DNA of 64,000 nucleotides, taken from positions 8,799,283 to 8,863,282 of the forward strand of contig CM028901.1 in NCBI GenBank assembly GCA_016801885.1, given 5' to 3'. The notes below the pieces were generated by a model. The model saw nothing but the letters and a program-made list of their open reading frames with translations, searched no databases and was not told where the DNA came from. A program made the position numbers and the translations under genes. Shown piece by piece: positions 25,577 to 38,753 of the stretch. Source of the stretch: Toxotes chatareus. Taxonomy: Eukaryota; Chordata; Actinopteri; Toxotidae. Within the stretch, counting starts at the first letter, position 1. Every line of letters begins with the position of its first letter.

Positions 25577-25738
25577 TGTTAAGAGGTATCAGTGGTTCAG
25601 TGGTGTCTCTCTTTAATCTTCATCACAGCCTCTCTCTCTCCCTCTGCCCCTCGTCCTCCATCACCCTTCTTCTTCTTCTTCCTTGTCCTTTCTATCCTCC
25701 TCCTCCTCCTCCTCCTCCTCTTCTTCTTCCCTCACTCT

Positions 25739-28700
25739 TTATTTTTGGACTTGGAAGATGAACAGGCGCAGGTTGATGTTTTTGGCGGCCAGCAGTTTGT
25801 TGCACTCCACCGAATCGGAGATGGGCAGAGGGACGTAGTCGGTCTCGTTGGCGTCGTTGCTGAAGGAGTGGTGGTGGATCACGGGCTTGATCCGCACGTC
25901 GTCGTACGGCCCCTTCAGCAGCAGGAAGGAGCACTCCAGGGCAGAGTTCACCTGCACATACAGAAACAGCGTTTATCAGCCAGAACATCAGCTGAGTATA
26001 GAGCTCAATATTCATTTTTCCCCCCATAAACACAAAATAATCTTTTGATGAACCTGTCAGTTTGTTGCGACCAAGATATGTATTATTTTGTAACTTGCTC
26101 ACATGTTCCTTTCCCCAACCAGATTCCTCACTGTCATAATGTTAATTAATGTTGGTGATCTCAGATGTTACTGCTGTTCAGACACCGGCAGCACTGGAAC
26201 TGGCAGGGCAGCAATGTCTTCCTCTTAAAATCACTGGCTTAAAACCCAGGACTTACCCTCATCTGTCACTTAACAGACAAACATGCTGCAAACTTTCAGA
26301 GACTGGTGCACAGTGACGCACCTTAAGCCCTGAAAACAAGCACCGAAAAACTTTAAAAATAAAAACAGGCAGACAGGGCGACGCGCGTACCTTGCTCTTG
26401 AGGATGAGCTGGAAGGAGAGGGTGCGCTTGCAGGAGAGGTTGGGGTTGCGCTCGGAGTCGTTGACGCGGGCCTTCAGCACCCACGTCTGGTTGAGAACAG
26501 TGAAGCGCGGAGTTTCATAGTACAGACGAGTGATGAAGTCATCAGTGCGGTACGGCCTGAACTGCACCTCTGGATGGACACAAAAGCGGAAGACAAGTTT
26601 TGAAACAGAGAGAATGGTTCCAACTTCATCCTCCAAACTTCAAGTTCAGGATCATCTCTTTGTTGTGTATATATATATATTTACCTGTAAACCCGATCTT
26701 TTCGTAGCAGAGCAGGCTAAAGATGCTGTTGTAGAGCTGCATGTCTCTGCGGTGGTTCTGGTCCATCTCTCCCAGGATCCCCATCAGCTCTGTACCAGTC
26801 TTGGTGGGATGGGAGCACTCGCTCTCATGTGCTGGCAGCTCGTGGAACGGACCTTGCCAAGGGCAACCGATCCTCTTGTACTTACACTGTGTCACCCTGG
26901 CAACATAATGGCATGTGTGAGCTCAAAGACAAAACTCCAGGAAGGAAAGACGTGGCTTTATATAAATTAGTTCCTTCACAGAGGTGCTGTGTGATAAATA
27001 CATGCTACTTTCTTGCAGTGAGTGGAAGGTACTAATAATATCAAAGGTGCTAATTAAACTCGGTTGTGGACCAGGGCTAATTAACAGTGTAATGATGATA
27101 AGTGTTCGCATACAGCCAACCTCAAGGAGAGAAGGACTTAGATTCATATCAATTACATCCTGGATAAAGGTGCTTTTAAATGAATACCTGCTACTTTACT
27201 ACAGTAGAAGTGAAGCATTAACAACTTGAAAGGTTGAAAAGAACCAATAATAATTAACACCACACTGACGTTTTAAGCTTTAAGTTTTATACATTTTACC
27301 CAGTAGCTGCAAGAGATTAAGCATTTTGCTGAGGTGTAAAACACCTGTAATCTCTAATCTATCTATCTATCTAATCACTGATTGTAATTTCTGCACAATA
27401 AATGCTGAGGTTCACCTTCAGGTGTGCACACCATCCTCAAAGAAGCGATGGTGGGATTCCTGAAGATAACAGCACTACGTTTATGCCAGGAGCAGCCAGA
27501 TCCTCACAGGAGACCCGCACGTTTTTCTGTCTGACCTGACCGAAAACACCTGGTGACTGCCACAGCTGTTGTCATGGCAACGGCAGCACAGGCACTGCTG
27601 TCCTGAGCAGGGTCACCCGTTGTTATAGCAACAACCCCACAGGATTTCACGCATGCAAATTCAAATGGCCCGAGCGTCACAGACAACAAACACACAGTCT
27701 GTAATCACATCAGTGGCTTTGCCTCCGCAGAAGTTGCGTGTCACACGCTCCTCCATCTTCCCCAAATTGACCCCATGTGACAGGCAACTGCAGGCACACA
27801 GCCGTGTATGTACAATCATTTATGTGTGTTAGGTATGTGCACAGCTTTCACGTTTCATGTTTCTGTTTCACTTCTTTGCAGCTTCAAAGAGCCTGAAGTC
27901 AGTCAACAATATAAGTGTCTGTAGCTGTTTAATTTGATAGTTTTGGCACATTTGTTGAAAACTGATTGGAGTTCATTTTCCAGACACTTTCCATTCTTGT
28001 AATATTACGTGAATAGAAATATGGTAGCTTTCTTGTTTTGGAAAAAATAAAAGTGATTTTGTTTTTCAATTAATTTGTGAGCATGTGAGTGTGTGTGCTG
28101 TATACCTGTCTTGACACTCCTCTTTCTGGTGTCTCTCTAAGCTGGAGCGTGGGAACTGTTTTAGGCAGAAGGTACATTCTGTCGGCAGCTCACTGACAGC
28201 CTTCTCCACTGCAAGGTTCCTGCAGCATAGGTTCTTGCTGATCTCACACCTACACAAACACAGAAAACCACGAATCATACCTCAGTGCTGCGGCATATAT
28301 AGAATATGTTCATACAAGTTTGGGAACAATGAGCAACCATGAGGAGCTGTCAGGGCAATGGAAAAGTTCTATTATGCTTTTGCCAAACATTAATGATGAG
28401 TGGGAAACATGATTTTGGAAAATCATGATAGAGCATAATTTGTCATGTTAAATAAAACCACTTTAATAATTGGCATCAACAAAAAACATGCGTGTGTGTA
28501 AATGAATAAAAACTTTGATTCTGAGAGTGACATTAGATGTCACCTGCAGTCACCACTGCATTTTTGTTTTTCCTGCTGGAGATTACCAGGTATTACATGG
28601 TTCCTAATGCAGCACATACTGAAAATTTTAATCAATGTGATCAGTGTTATTTAATCTGACAAAATGTATACCATCTAAATTATTTAGCCACAAAAATAAC

Positions 28701-30435
28701 TGTCTGATGTGTAGTTGTCTTAACACATTCTTCTGTGTTTATGTCTACAGTGAACTTGGTTTACCTGCAGTTGGGACACGTGGCCTGTTCCTCCTTCAGG
28801 CGGGAGTCAGCCAGGAGGTGGATGAAACAGCCTGCACACATCAGATGTCCATTGGTACACTGCAGTGGAGAAAACGTAAATGGGTCAACAAAAGCAAAAT
28901 GTGTGGGGAAAGTGAAAAACATGATTAGTGAGGTTTTTAAATGGGACGAGGCACAGGGACTATGGCAAAAATATCTGAGCAGTGGAAAGGATTAAGCTGG
29001 AAAATCGGAATAAGATACTTCAACTTTCTCTGTCAAATCTTATGACAAAATGCCTAAATAATTTGTTACAGGGGCTGAGGTATATTTGAAGACTAGAAAT
29101 TGGGGCCGCTTAAAAATTGGTATTTTAGGAAAATGTTTATGAAGGAACAGGGACTATTTTAAGATTTTAGACTTAAACTCAAATAAAAACACATAGTTTG
29201 GGGAAAATTATATTACACATGTTTGGCTAAAGCTAGTCATATCTCCTGAGAGGCTATTTTCAGTTAAGTAATAACAATGGATTGGCTTAAGTTGCCAACA
29301 CAGTGGAGCAATGGCAAAAGAAAGACTGTCTGCACCCCTGGAAATATTACAGCATGATTACAACTTAATAAGTAAATGTTACTGAGGAGAGACCTGGAAG
29401 AGTGCACATTTCTCTGTGAATAATGGCCAAGTTCTGCGGGATATATGGACTAAAAGGCCTAATGTTATTTATCAGTTGTATGTGACTTAATCAATATGGT
29501 TATATACATGTGTCTATGTGAACAGCAGAATACTGTGTGTATGGAAAGAATGTGAATTTGTGTTTACACTGTATTGTTAATTAACGTCAAATAATTGTTT
29601 AAAATATGTGTGTGATGTGTGGCACAGCAGGGCATGTAAATGTTTAGACGAACTGAACAATCATTAATTACAAATGTGTTCACTTGACATTGAGGAGATC
29701 AGTTTGAGGTCATTAAGGAGAATACTGGGGTGGGCTGAAGGGGAGGGAAATATATAATTACAATTTAGATATTTGTTGAATTCTGGATGTCTGAGTTCTG
29801 GGAGAGGGGGGCTGGGGATGTGGCTTTTGCTGAGGGTTGTTTGAGGATAATTCACAGTATAATGTTATGAACTTGAGCCTGCACAGCTGACCACCAGGCC
29901 TGGGTGTGTCTGGTCTCAGCCTCGTGGCTCAATTATCAGTATAGACACATGGGCCTCGGTTGGATCTAGTTTCACTAAAAATAAATGGAGCTGGCGAACA
30001 CATTCAACAGGTTGACATTGGGCGATTGGGCGTTGGATCACAGGGGGGGGGGGGGTCTTGTAGTATGAGGTCCGGTTGGTTTGCTGTTGTTTGACGGTAG
30101 GTTTAGGGGTTATGATGGGGGGAGGTTTATGATTGACACCACGTTTACCTGGTATACAGACGCCTTGGGCAAGTCTAGGCACACGGTGCAGCACAGCACT
30201 GAGTACAGTCTCTCCTCCAGCTTTCCTGACTCTCCCTCGGGCATTTTCACCCTCTTCTTGGGTGGCTCGTCTGGGTCAGGCTCGGGCCCTTCTCGTCGTA
30301 TCCCAACCTCCTCCTGCATGGCAGCGACCCCGGCGACAGCCTCCACCGCTGCCCCCACGGCCCCGACCCCAGGCCGGCCGAGGAGGAGCCAGGGGCGGCC
30401 GCAACGCCCACGTCTCTCTCTTCCAGTGAAGACAT
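25739..30435 (-). CDS. zftraf1: ZFTRAF1 (CYHR1), RING and TRAF-type zinc-finger protein
   Basis: Six coding exons on the minus strand: 30435-30149, 28859-28765, 28249-28106, 26896-26685, 26569-26391 and 25951-25739 (TAA stop). A RING-like unit spans the first three exons (CCTVCLD, CTNGHLMCAGC, CPNC). A TRAF-type finger follows (CTFCLKQFP, CQDR/VTQCKYKRIGCPW), then a conserved C-terminal domain ending NINLRLFIFQVQK. Together these match the cysteine/histidine-rich protein 1 family, whose molecular role is poorly defined. Exons 2-6 join in frame without difficulty. Exon 1 is odd: the only well-placed ATG (CGCCATGTC, 30435) is in a different frame from the conserved part, which has no ATG before 30319. 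Starting at 30319 gives 337 residues. The frame switch is described in the findings. Confidence 0.93.
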
Positions 30436-30439
30436 GGCG

Positions 30440-31140
30440 ATGACTGTCTAGAAATGTCTGAGATGTACCTGCCGCGACCACGCCGAGTCCGAAATATTAG
30501 CAGGTTAGCTCAGGGCTAGCTCACAACCTGTCAAGCTAACGGTCAGCTGACAGCTAGCTAGCGTTAGCCAGGCTAACGCTTCGGCAGCAGGCTGTCAGAA
30601 AGGAATGCGGACGAACTTATTATTAATGCTACCCTACACTTAGGAACTTGAACATGTAACAAGCCAATGATTGTGTAATAACGAGATCATGTGCAAAATG
30701 TAATTACGACTCAACTAAATGTTGACTAGTTTTGTTGACTTACAGTGAGGCTAGCAGACTATGTGCTAGCTACGTTGACAAAAACACAGCAGTCCTCTCC
30801 CTTTGCCCAGGCAGAACAAAAACAACTCAGGCGTCCCTCAGCTGTTGTGCTCTCGACGCCGTTATTCGCAATGACAGCAGATTACAACGATGTGCACCCC
30901 TGGCCCAGCTCGGCTGCTCGTCTAACGTCCCTGCTCCGGTACCGACTGACTGTCCTCGGGACCCACTGGACCTGTCGGTGATTAGAGCCGCGGCTAGAGA
31001 CAGTTGTGTTGGGACTCGTCTCTCTGGCTACACAGCCATCTTTGTTTTTTTCCTGTCCGTCTCCCCCGACTTCACCCTGCACAGCCTTTACGACTCCGGG
31101 TCAAATTCGTTATTACTCGTGCAGGTTCTCGATCGTGGCT
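30440..31140 (-). promoter_or_regulatory. zftraf1: zftraf1 CpG promoter region
   Basis: CpG-rich DNA directly upstream of zftraf1 exon 1. It contains the perfect palindrome GCGTTAGCCAGGCTAACGC at 30561-30579 and further GCTAGC/GCTAAC copies from 30503. No TATA box is evident. Open frames on both strands (for example 30732-31142) look like by-products of GC-rich sequence rather than genes. Confidence 0.45.
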
Positions 31141-31149
31141 AATAATAGA

Positions 31150-32880
31150 AGTTTCGTATTTAAAAGTAAATATTTCTGAAACGGCCTCTGTGTGCCTGTA
31201 ACTACCTGGGCACAGCCGTGAATTGGCTGACAGCGGAATGTTTTGTTGTGGCAGATGACTTGGGGTATTTAAAGAGTTTGTAAAGGCGCATGCGTAGTGA
31301 ACACTTGCGGGTCAGTGTATGGCAGGACTTGAAAGGTGACCAAAACCTGATATGCGACAAATTTAAGCCAGTTCACCAAGGGACGCATCCTTTGTACATT
31401 TGCAATGTTTATGAGCCAAGTCTAAGCATTATAACACCTTAGTAACGCTGTTACCTCTCTGTGACAACTTTCAACAAAACTTCCTAACAGAATTAACCTT
31501 ATTTCTGCATCAGAGTGGTTCAACTGGTTGTAAGCTGGCAGTGTGTGTGAGTGTGTGTTAAGGATGCATAAATAATTCAGGCAGAAAAAGAGGGTGATCG
31601 AAGAAAGCCCTTGGCCAGTGATACTAGGTCAGAAACATTTATAAGCAATTTCATCCTTTCAATGACCCAGATTTATGGCTTAGCAGCCTCAATGGTTGGG
31701 AGGGGTGCCTGTGTGTACAGGACAGGGGGGTTGTGGGAATGTACTTGGGGTAGGTGGGGCAGGATGTCAGAGTTTCAGCTGTCTGCAACTGGGAGGGACA
31801 GGGCTAACCACTCCCATTGGACGGACAGATATGCCTTATTTGGTCTGTGTGGAATGGCAAGGGAGCCATACCACCCTCAGCTATGTACACACGGTTTACC
31901 CAGGAGCTCTATGTGGTCACACGCTGTGTCCTGAAGGCTGGGCTATTCCCATTATTAGCACCTGGATCTTAGCACATTCATTTCTCCAAATACAGCCACA
32001 GATTGAAAATTTCCTGGTTGTCTGTCATTGCACAGATATGGTCTTACAGTTATATTGAGAAAGCAGTGATGTGTTACAGGCCCTTTACAAATTCTGTATA
32101 AATATATAATCAGAAAGCTGACATGCAAGAATGTGGTAAATATGGCAAACTTTTACTATGACGAAAATAAAAAGCTCTTGGTACAGGTATTTTTAGTTTA
32201 TGAATGTATAGTAAACAAATATTGCCAGAAAAATGATCCTAAAACAGACTTATAGGAGTATAAAAGGAGAATGGGTCCGTGTCGCCATACAATTAATACA
32301 AGCAATCAAAAATATCTAAGACTAGGGATGGCAGACATGATAACATAATCATATCCTCAAAGTTAAACACAACTGGCTGTGAAAAACAGATGGTCAACCA
32401 AAACAAAAACACTTCAGAAATGTGCTAAAAAAGTATTTTTCATTAATACACTACAGTGTTAGAAACAAAACTGAAATTCTGTTTGAATCCAAATTTACTT
32501 CTACCTGATCACTTCTATTCCATTAATTTCAATATAGTCTTCTCAGGGATTCGCTACTTCCCATCCTCCTCTTACAATCCTAGATGGACACATACCTTGG
32601 TCATTACACATCTCATGATCAATTTGTGATTACAAGATAAATGGATTACACACATTTATGAGATTTATCTAGCTCCATTAATCAGATGTTGCTCAATCCC
32701 AGGAGAGCACATCATGCCATCTGTGGGTCATTTCAAGGATTCAGCTGCCAAGAAATAAGTGATATTGTCCGGAACAATGAACGTGATGACCCTGATCTAA
32801 TCACACAGCTAAACAGGAGGATTGACAACGAGCTCAGGACTGTGTGGGTGGGTGGATGGTGGTGGTGTGAAGATTCGGCT
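31150..32880. other. intergenic DNA between zftraf1 and dclk3
   Basis: Probably includes the dclk3 3' UTR at its right end. At 32686-32860 the plus strand has a protein-like open segment (EISDIVRNNERDDPDLITQL) that I cannot assign. Two overlapping frames at 31611-32058 disagree with each other and look accidental. Confidence 0.45.
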
Positions 32881-32882
32881 TG

Positions 32883-33619
32883 TCACGGTTCTGCTGATGG
32901 AGAGTGAGATGAAGAAGCTGCTGGGTTGGAGGATGGGGGGTGTTGCGTTGAGTGACCTGCTGTGGTTTGTTCAGCTGTATTGGTTGAAGGCGGTGATTCT
33001 GGAGGTGACTGCTGTTGGCTCTTTTGATTTGACAGTGTCTTAATCTGGGATGGAGGTTCAGTTTGGGCTGCGGTGGCACCAAGTTGATTGAGCTCGCAGT
33101 CTGCATTTGACACCTTGGGACCTAGCTCCTGTATTTCCTGTCTGCTGGGCTCCCTGCTGGGTGAGTCTGGAGAGGTGCACTCTAGTTTTTGTTGACCAGG
33201 TGTGTCCTCTGACGTTGTGTGAACTTTCATCTGTGTAGATAACACGTTGTGAACTGGACTTGTCTCCTTTGATTGTTGCTGTCGTGGTTTGTCCTCATAT
33301 CGCTCTCCGTCTTTCTTTATCTCAGCCTGTCTCTCATCAGTTCTGCTGAGCTCTTTGTGTGTGATTTGTCCCTCGCTTCTGGTGTGTCCTGGTCTTTTGT
33401 CTGTCATTGTTTCTGCTGCATTGGTCTGAGCTGGTGTCTGAACTCTCTCTGGTTCTGCTCCAGTGTCCGCTGTGCTCCTCTGAGCTTTGTCTGTGAGCGT
33501 CCTCTGCCTGCAAATTGAAGCCATAGCCTTCACCCAGGGGTGCAGCAGGGTCTGCTCTGCTGTCAGCCTCACTGTGGGATCTGGCTGAAGCAGAGATCTG
33601 ACAAGGCCTCTGGCTTCTG

Positions 33620-33686
<67 letters not shown>

Positions 33687-36600
33687 AGCATACAAAGTGG
33701 ATTGTATATTTTTATGTGAATATATGTATTTGTATACAGAGCTATTTGTGTCAGCATATATTTTATTTCTGTGCTTCTCACCCTCTGAGATGGGGTCCCA
33801 GTAGGGGGACAGGAAGTGGAGTTGTCCCTGTTTTATTAGCTGGAACAACTCTTCCTGGTCTCGATCCCGACTGCGGAATGGGGGGAAGCCACACAGCAGG
33901 ATGTAGAGAATAACCCCCAGAGCCCACACATCCACTGCTACACCATAACCTGTTGGGTAAATGACAAATAATTCCTTTTCAGAATAAAAAATACTCTGCA
34001 TATTCAGCCAACAAAGTGACAAAATAACCTCAGGAGGAATGTTTAAATAAGAAAAACACCCTTATGATGTGACAAAAAAGACATTTAAAAGTAAAAGAGA
34101 AGGTAAAGTAGTGTTTGACACTGCAGAAAACAGCACTAACCTGTCTCACAAAGAATCTCTGGGGCTACATATGTGGGTGTGCCACATATGGTGAAGACTG
34201 GTTCAGTCACAACCATGGCAAGACCAAAGTCTCCCAGCTTCAGCCTACAGATGTCAGCTGCCACACGCTCTATCTGGAGGGGAACAAGAAGGTACAGACA
34301 GAAACAGAGTCAGGGCAGGGAGGGAGAGTCGAGATTATATTTTCAAAATTCAAACAATTCCAATTGCACCCACATAGTTGCCACACAGATAGACTGAGAA
34401 ACTTAAGCCACTGATATTTTTGTTTTGGATTTTGCAAAATACAGACCTGACTTTATATCAACAACTAATAACTGTATGCTCACATTATGTGAAATCCTTT
34501 GAATTGGACTGTTTGATGATACCACAGTGTGGGAAACATACATCTTGGCAGACAATGAATTAAAGATGAAGCTGAATACACAATGACTGTTGTCACCTTT
34601 ACTGCAAGTATGCCACAAACTCGCATACTTTTTGTCTTTGCCTATAATCAGTGATTAAGACAACCTGTATTACAATCAAATTTTATTCAGATCTTATGTC
34701 TGGGGACAGAAGAGTACATATCTTTACTTTATAAAAGGAACAATCCAGAATAGGAGTTAATTGTGATTTTAGGTGAGAGTCACTGTTCAAAAATCTATTG
34801 ATGTATGGATTGTCTTTCTTTAAAACATCCATGTTGGATGGGATATATCATTAGACAAAGAAATAAATTGGTAACCAATCTTTATTGTTTTATTTTATTT
34901 CAAAAATATTAAAGCTACTATGCAAAGAATCTTAGAGACTGTTCTTTGGATCCCCCTAGTGATAAGATAAAAAAGAGGCACAGCAGCAGACAGCAAAGTA
35001 TGCCTATACCACAGATCTAATCAGGAGACACTGGGATTACTGGTTATTATCACATTTTTTACACATTACTCCCTTATACCCACCAGCAGGTTCTCTGGTT
35101 TGAGGTCTCGGTGGACAATGCTCTTGCAGTGCATATAATTCAGTGCTTCACTCACGTCCGACACCATCAGTCCCGCCTCTGCTTCTGAAAATTTCCCCCT
35201 CTCACTGATGGCCTCAAACAGATCCCCGCCGCTCACCAGCTCCATCACCAGGTAGGAGTGAGAGTGCGTGTGGTGGTGCGCGAACAGCCGCACTATGCGA
35301 GGGTGACACAGGCTACCCAGAAGGCTCAGCTCGTTCTGCATCATGTGCTCTCGGCCAATCAGCTTGGAGCGCTCGACTATCTTCACAGCAAGGGTTTGTC
35401 TGTTGTCACGACGGCAGCATTCTCGAACCACTGCAAAGTTCCCATCTCCAACCACACGTCCTATTTCATAGCAACGCTCAATATCCGACAGGGTGACATC
35501 TCTGCCATCTGAAGGAAGGTCAAAGATTGTCCTATGCTGTATGTCTTTCTGTGCTGGACCAACATCTGGAAGTGGTTTTAAAAGTTGTATCTGAGCAAGG
35601 CTCTTCTCTTCATTCCTGCTGACTGGCTGAGGAGGTGGAGGGCTGAGAGGCGCATCCAGCTTCCTCACCTCTTGTTCATAAGAACTATCTTTCTGTTTTC
35701 TCGACACAGGAGGAAGTGGGACCCTCCCTGTTAGGGGATTGACCCGTTCTGGACCCTGATGTTTAGCTCTTATTGCTAAGCAGTTTTCACACAGCGTAGC
35801 AGAGTTTATTTCTGCCTCTCTAAGACCCTCCTCATGTTTAAATGGACCAATGATAGAAGGCTGTCGCTCTCTGACCCCGCCCTTCACATGTAGTCTCTGC
35901 AGGTGGTTCGGAGGGTAAACCGGTTTTCTGCAAGAACTCTTTTTATGAGACTTCTGAACATCCGAGTTATGATTTTCAGCTTTGTGTGTGTCTATGTGCT
36001 GAGGTGTGTGATTTTTTACATGAGTAGTTGTGTCCAGGTTTGTCTCTTGGTTAGCCTCACTGCTGTCTCCCCCCTCACTGTAGCCACTGTCAGCCTTAGC
36101 AGCTTTGTCTGGTGCTGGACTAAGTCTTTTCTCCCAGGCCCGCAGTGCACCAGCCCGGTAATGGGAATGTTGTGGAAACAGCTCCTCCAGAGCCTCCTGC
36201 ACACTGCTCAGCTCTGGACGAGCCTTACCCAGTGCCAGGAAGGCCACCTCGCCTCGGAAGAAGTCGCATACACCTTTCACCTATGAACATAAAAGGCAAA
36301 TGATGAGTATTTTAAGACAGGTATGGGGGACCAGATCTGGACCACAAGACAATTTCTGACATATTTAAAATCAACTTCTACATCCAGTCCACAATGTTCA
36401 TTTTTGGATTTTAACCTTTTTTTAAAATTTCATTTTCTAGCAATGCTGAAAGCAAAGAAGATGCACAGTGGAGCACACAGAAGTTTCAAGACGTCGAGGA
36501 GGAGGAAAAAATCTCAAGTGGCGTTACACTTCTGACCATGTAGGGCAGTATGAAAGAGATGAGTAGTTCCCTTTATTTCACCATCCTGCATGTACTTTTA

Positions 36601-38753
36601 TTTTATCTGCCCCAGTCAATAGATGGCTGTCAACTCAAAATCAGCATCAGCTGTTTTGAGCCCAAGACTGAACTACCAGCTGCACAAGCCCACAACTACA
36701 GTGGCCTCAAAAGCGTCAGGTCTACCGTGTATCAACTTGTTTGAGCTAATTTTTTTGAACGTTTGTGTGGGAGTGCTGTAGAGCACACTAACTGACATAA
36801 AAAGGGCCTAAATATGTGTCCCACCTTATTACCTAACCTTGAGGCCCTGTCATGAAGAGTTAAAAGGGGCCCACTAATGTATTTATGCCCCGGGACTCCC
36901 TTGCAGGTTAACATGTCTGTGTTTGAGCCTCACCTCTCGTGCGTGGGTCGTGTACAGCCGTGTGACTCTGGATCTGTGCCAGCGAGGAAACCCCAGTGCC
37001 TCTGAGATATCCAATAGCAGCTGCTCGAAGGACACCACGCCCCTACGGTTCAACAGCACTGTTACCTATAGACACAAAAATGACAGTTAAGTTATGCAAT
37101 TCTTTCCATGTAAATTACCACCTCGGGTACTGGTAATTTGGTACCATTTTCTAATAAGGAAGCCTTTGGAAAGGGTTTATAAGATGTAAGTAGTGGCTTT
37201 ATTTATGATTAATAAATCAGTTACTAATGTTTTAAAAATTTGTGAGAATCTAATGTAAGATTTACTTTTGGGTTGTCCCTTAATTGTTGTTTATCCTCCT
37301 CCTGCATGACTTGTGTATATGTATTATAAGTGCGTTATCACCAAATACAAAGGATTTTTCTCAGCCACTTCACAACATTAGTAAATTATTTATTAACCAT
37401 TTAATTAAAATTATAAATACTGAATTAACCTTCCTCAGTGTACTCTGACCACAGGGGCGGACGATGGTGACCAGATGGGGCCGCTCGGCGCTCTCTTCTG
37501 CATGGCGGGTGTGGAAAAAAGGCAGGTGAGGAGGAGGAGGAGGTAATAAGTGGGACCTGTGGACCTGTCCCGTAGGGTGGGAGTGGATGGGCCAGGGCTG
37601 GGGTATCCCACCAGGACGCTTCAACAAGGGGATATTAGGGGAGCTGAAGCAGGGAGAGAGGAGGACAGGGGTGGAAGAACAAAGACAGAAAGCAAAAGCT
37701 GGATTATTTAAGGCGCACTTAACAACACTGACGTCATCACCCCATTGGTGGGTTTCTTGTAGACTTGTATAGAAAGCAAAACTCATAAGTAATACAACAC
37801 CAGTTCCTCATCCCATGTGAATGTGTGTGTGTGTGTGTGTGAAAACAAATCCGGCTGATCAGATTGGAGTGTTTTCCATCACATGGAGTGCAAGGGCCAT
37901 TTGAGATTCCTCAAGCACCTTGCCCCGCCAGCTGAATTATTTAGACTTCCTTAAGTCATGCAAACCCACACACATACACACACACACACCTAAACAAAAG
38001 CTTGCATGACCTGGTTAGAGCTCAGCTGAATCTGCATGATTAATGAAGCATTAGAGACACACAGCATCTTTGACGTTTCACTTTCTGGCACTGAGGGAGA
38101 TAGAGAGATGTTATCAGTACAGTCAGTAGGGGTTTGTTTTTTGTTTTGTTTCCAGATGCAGAACAACAGACAGAAACACAAGACCTTAAAACTCTAACAT
38201 GAACAGGGCCCCCCTTTTAACAAGACACCACTGGCCCCCTGTGAGTGAGGAAAAGCACGGACACACACACACGAACAATCACACACACTTAACAATTAGA
38301 GCTTTTCACAGTGGACACAGAAAACCTCAATGTCCTTTAGCTTAAACAGCTCATAAAGAGCCAGCTGTGGCCAGTCAAGAAAGACTGAATCAGCCTTTCT
38401 CTGGGGTCCTGGGACCTTCAAGGGCCTGTGTGTGTGTGTGTGTGGTGGGTTGATGGGGGACAGATTATAATTAATAGTAATAAAGCGTCATGTAAATCAT
38501 GATATTTAACATTTTTCACCTCTCAGATGGGGTTAGTCTTAGCAATCTTGTTTCTAGTGTATCTGTAGTCTAGTTAATGGCAGGCAGGCAGGCCAGCCTA
38601 ATTACAGGCAATTTCATGATGCCAGTTTATTATTATTTGTAACGTATATCGTTTGTAATTGACTCTAACACTCAGTAGAGTTTTTCATTATTTTAACTGT
38701 AGGTTGAGTAAAATCCGTTCAATCCCGCCCTCAACTCACCTGCCGTTCTCCAT
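32883..38753 (-). CDS. dclk3: DCLK3, doublecortin-like protein kinase
   Basis: Seven exons on the minus strand, 38753-38740, 37643-37430, 37065-36934, 36280-35084, 34273-34141, 33949-33782 and 33616-32883, join in frame into 863 residues. A doublecortin domain (about residues 65-150) is split over exons 2-4. The Ser/Thr kinase domain starts near residue 390 (GRVVGDGNFAVV) and has the usual catalytic residues: Lys in LAVKIVE, Glu in QNELSLL, HRDLKPEN, GDFGLA and APEIL, so it should be active. It is a CaMK-like kinase. A Ser/Thr/Gln/Pro-rich tail of about 200 residues follows and resembles nothing I recall in human DCLK3. The start is supported by an in-frame TAA directly before the ATG. Intron 6 (33617-33781) is a multiple of three and stop-free. 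arpp21 nearby supports orthology with human 3p22. Confidence 0.93.
33623..33680. repeat. (CA)n microsatellite in dclk3 intron 6
   Basis: A 58-base CA run, starting a few bases from the dclk3 exon-7 acceptor on the minus strand. There it reads (TG)n immediately upstream of TATGTGTGCAG and acts as the polypyrimidine/GU stretch. Confidence 0.97.

Noticed and set aside
31611..32058. Two overlapping plus-strand frames of 107 and 120 codons
   Set aside because: They overlap in different frames, lack splice context and resemble no protein I know; the segment is simply poor in stop codons.
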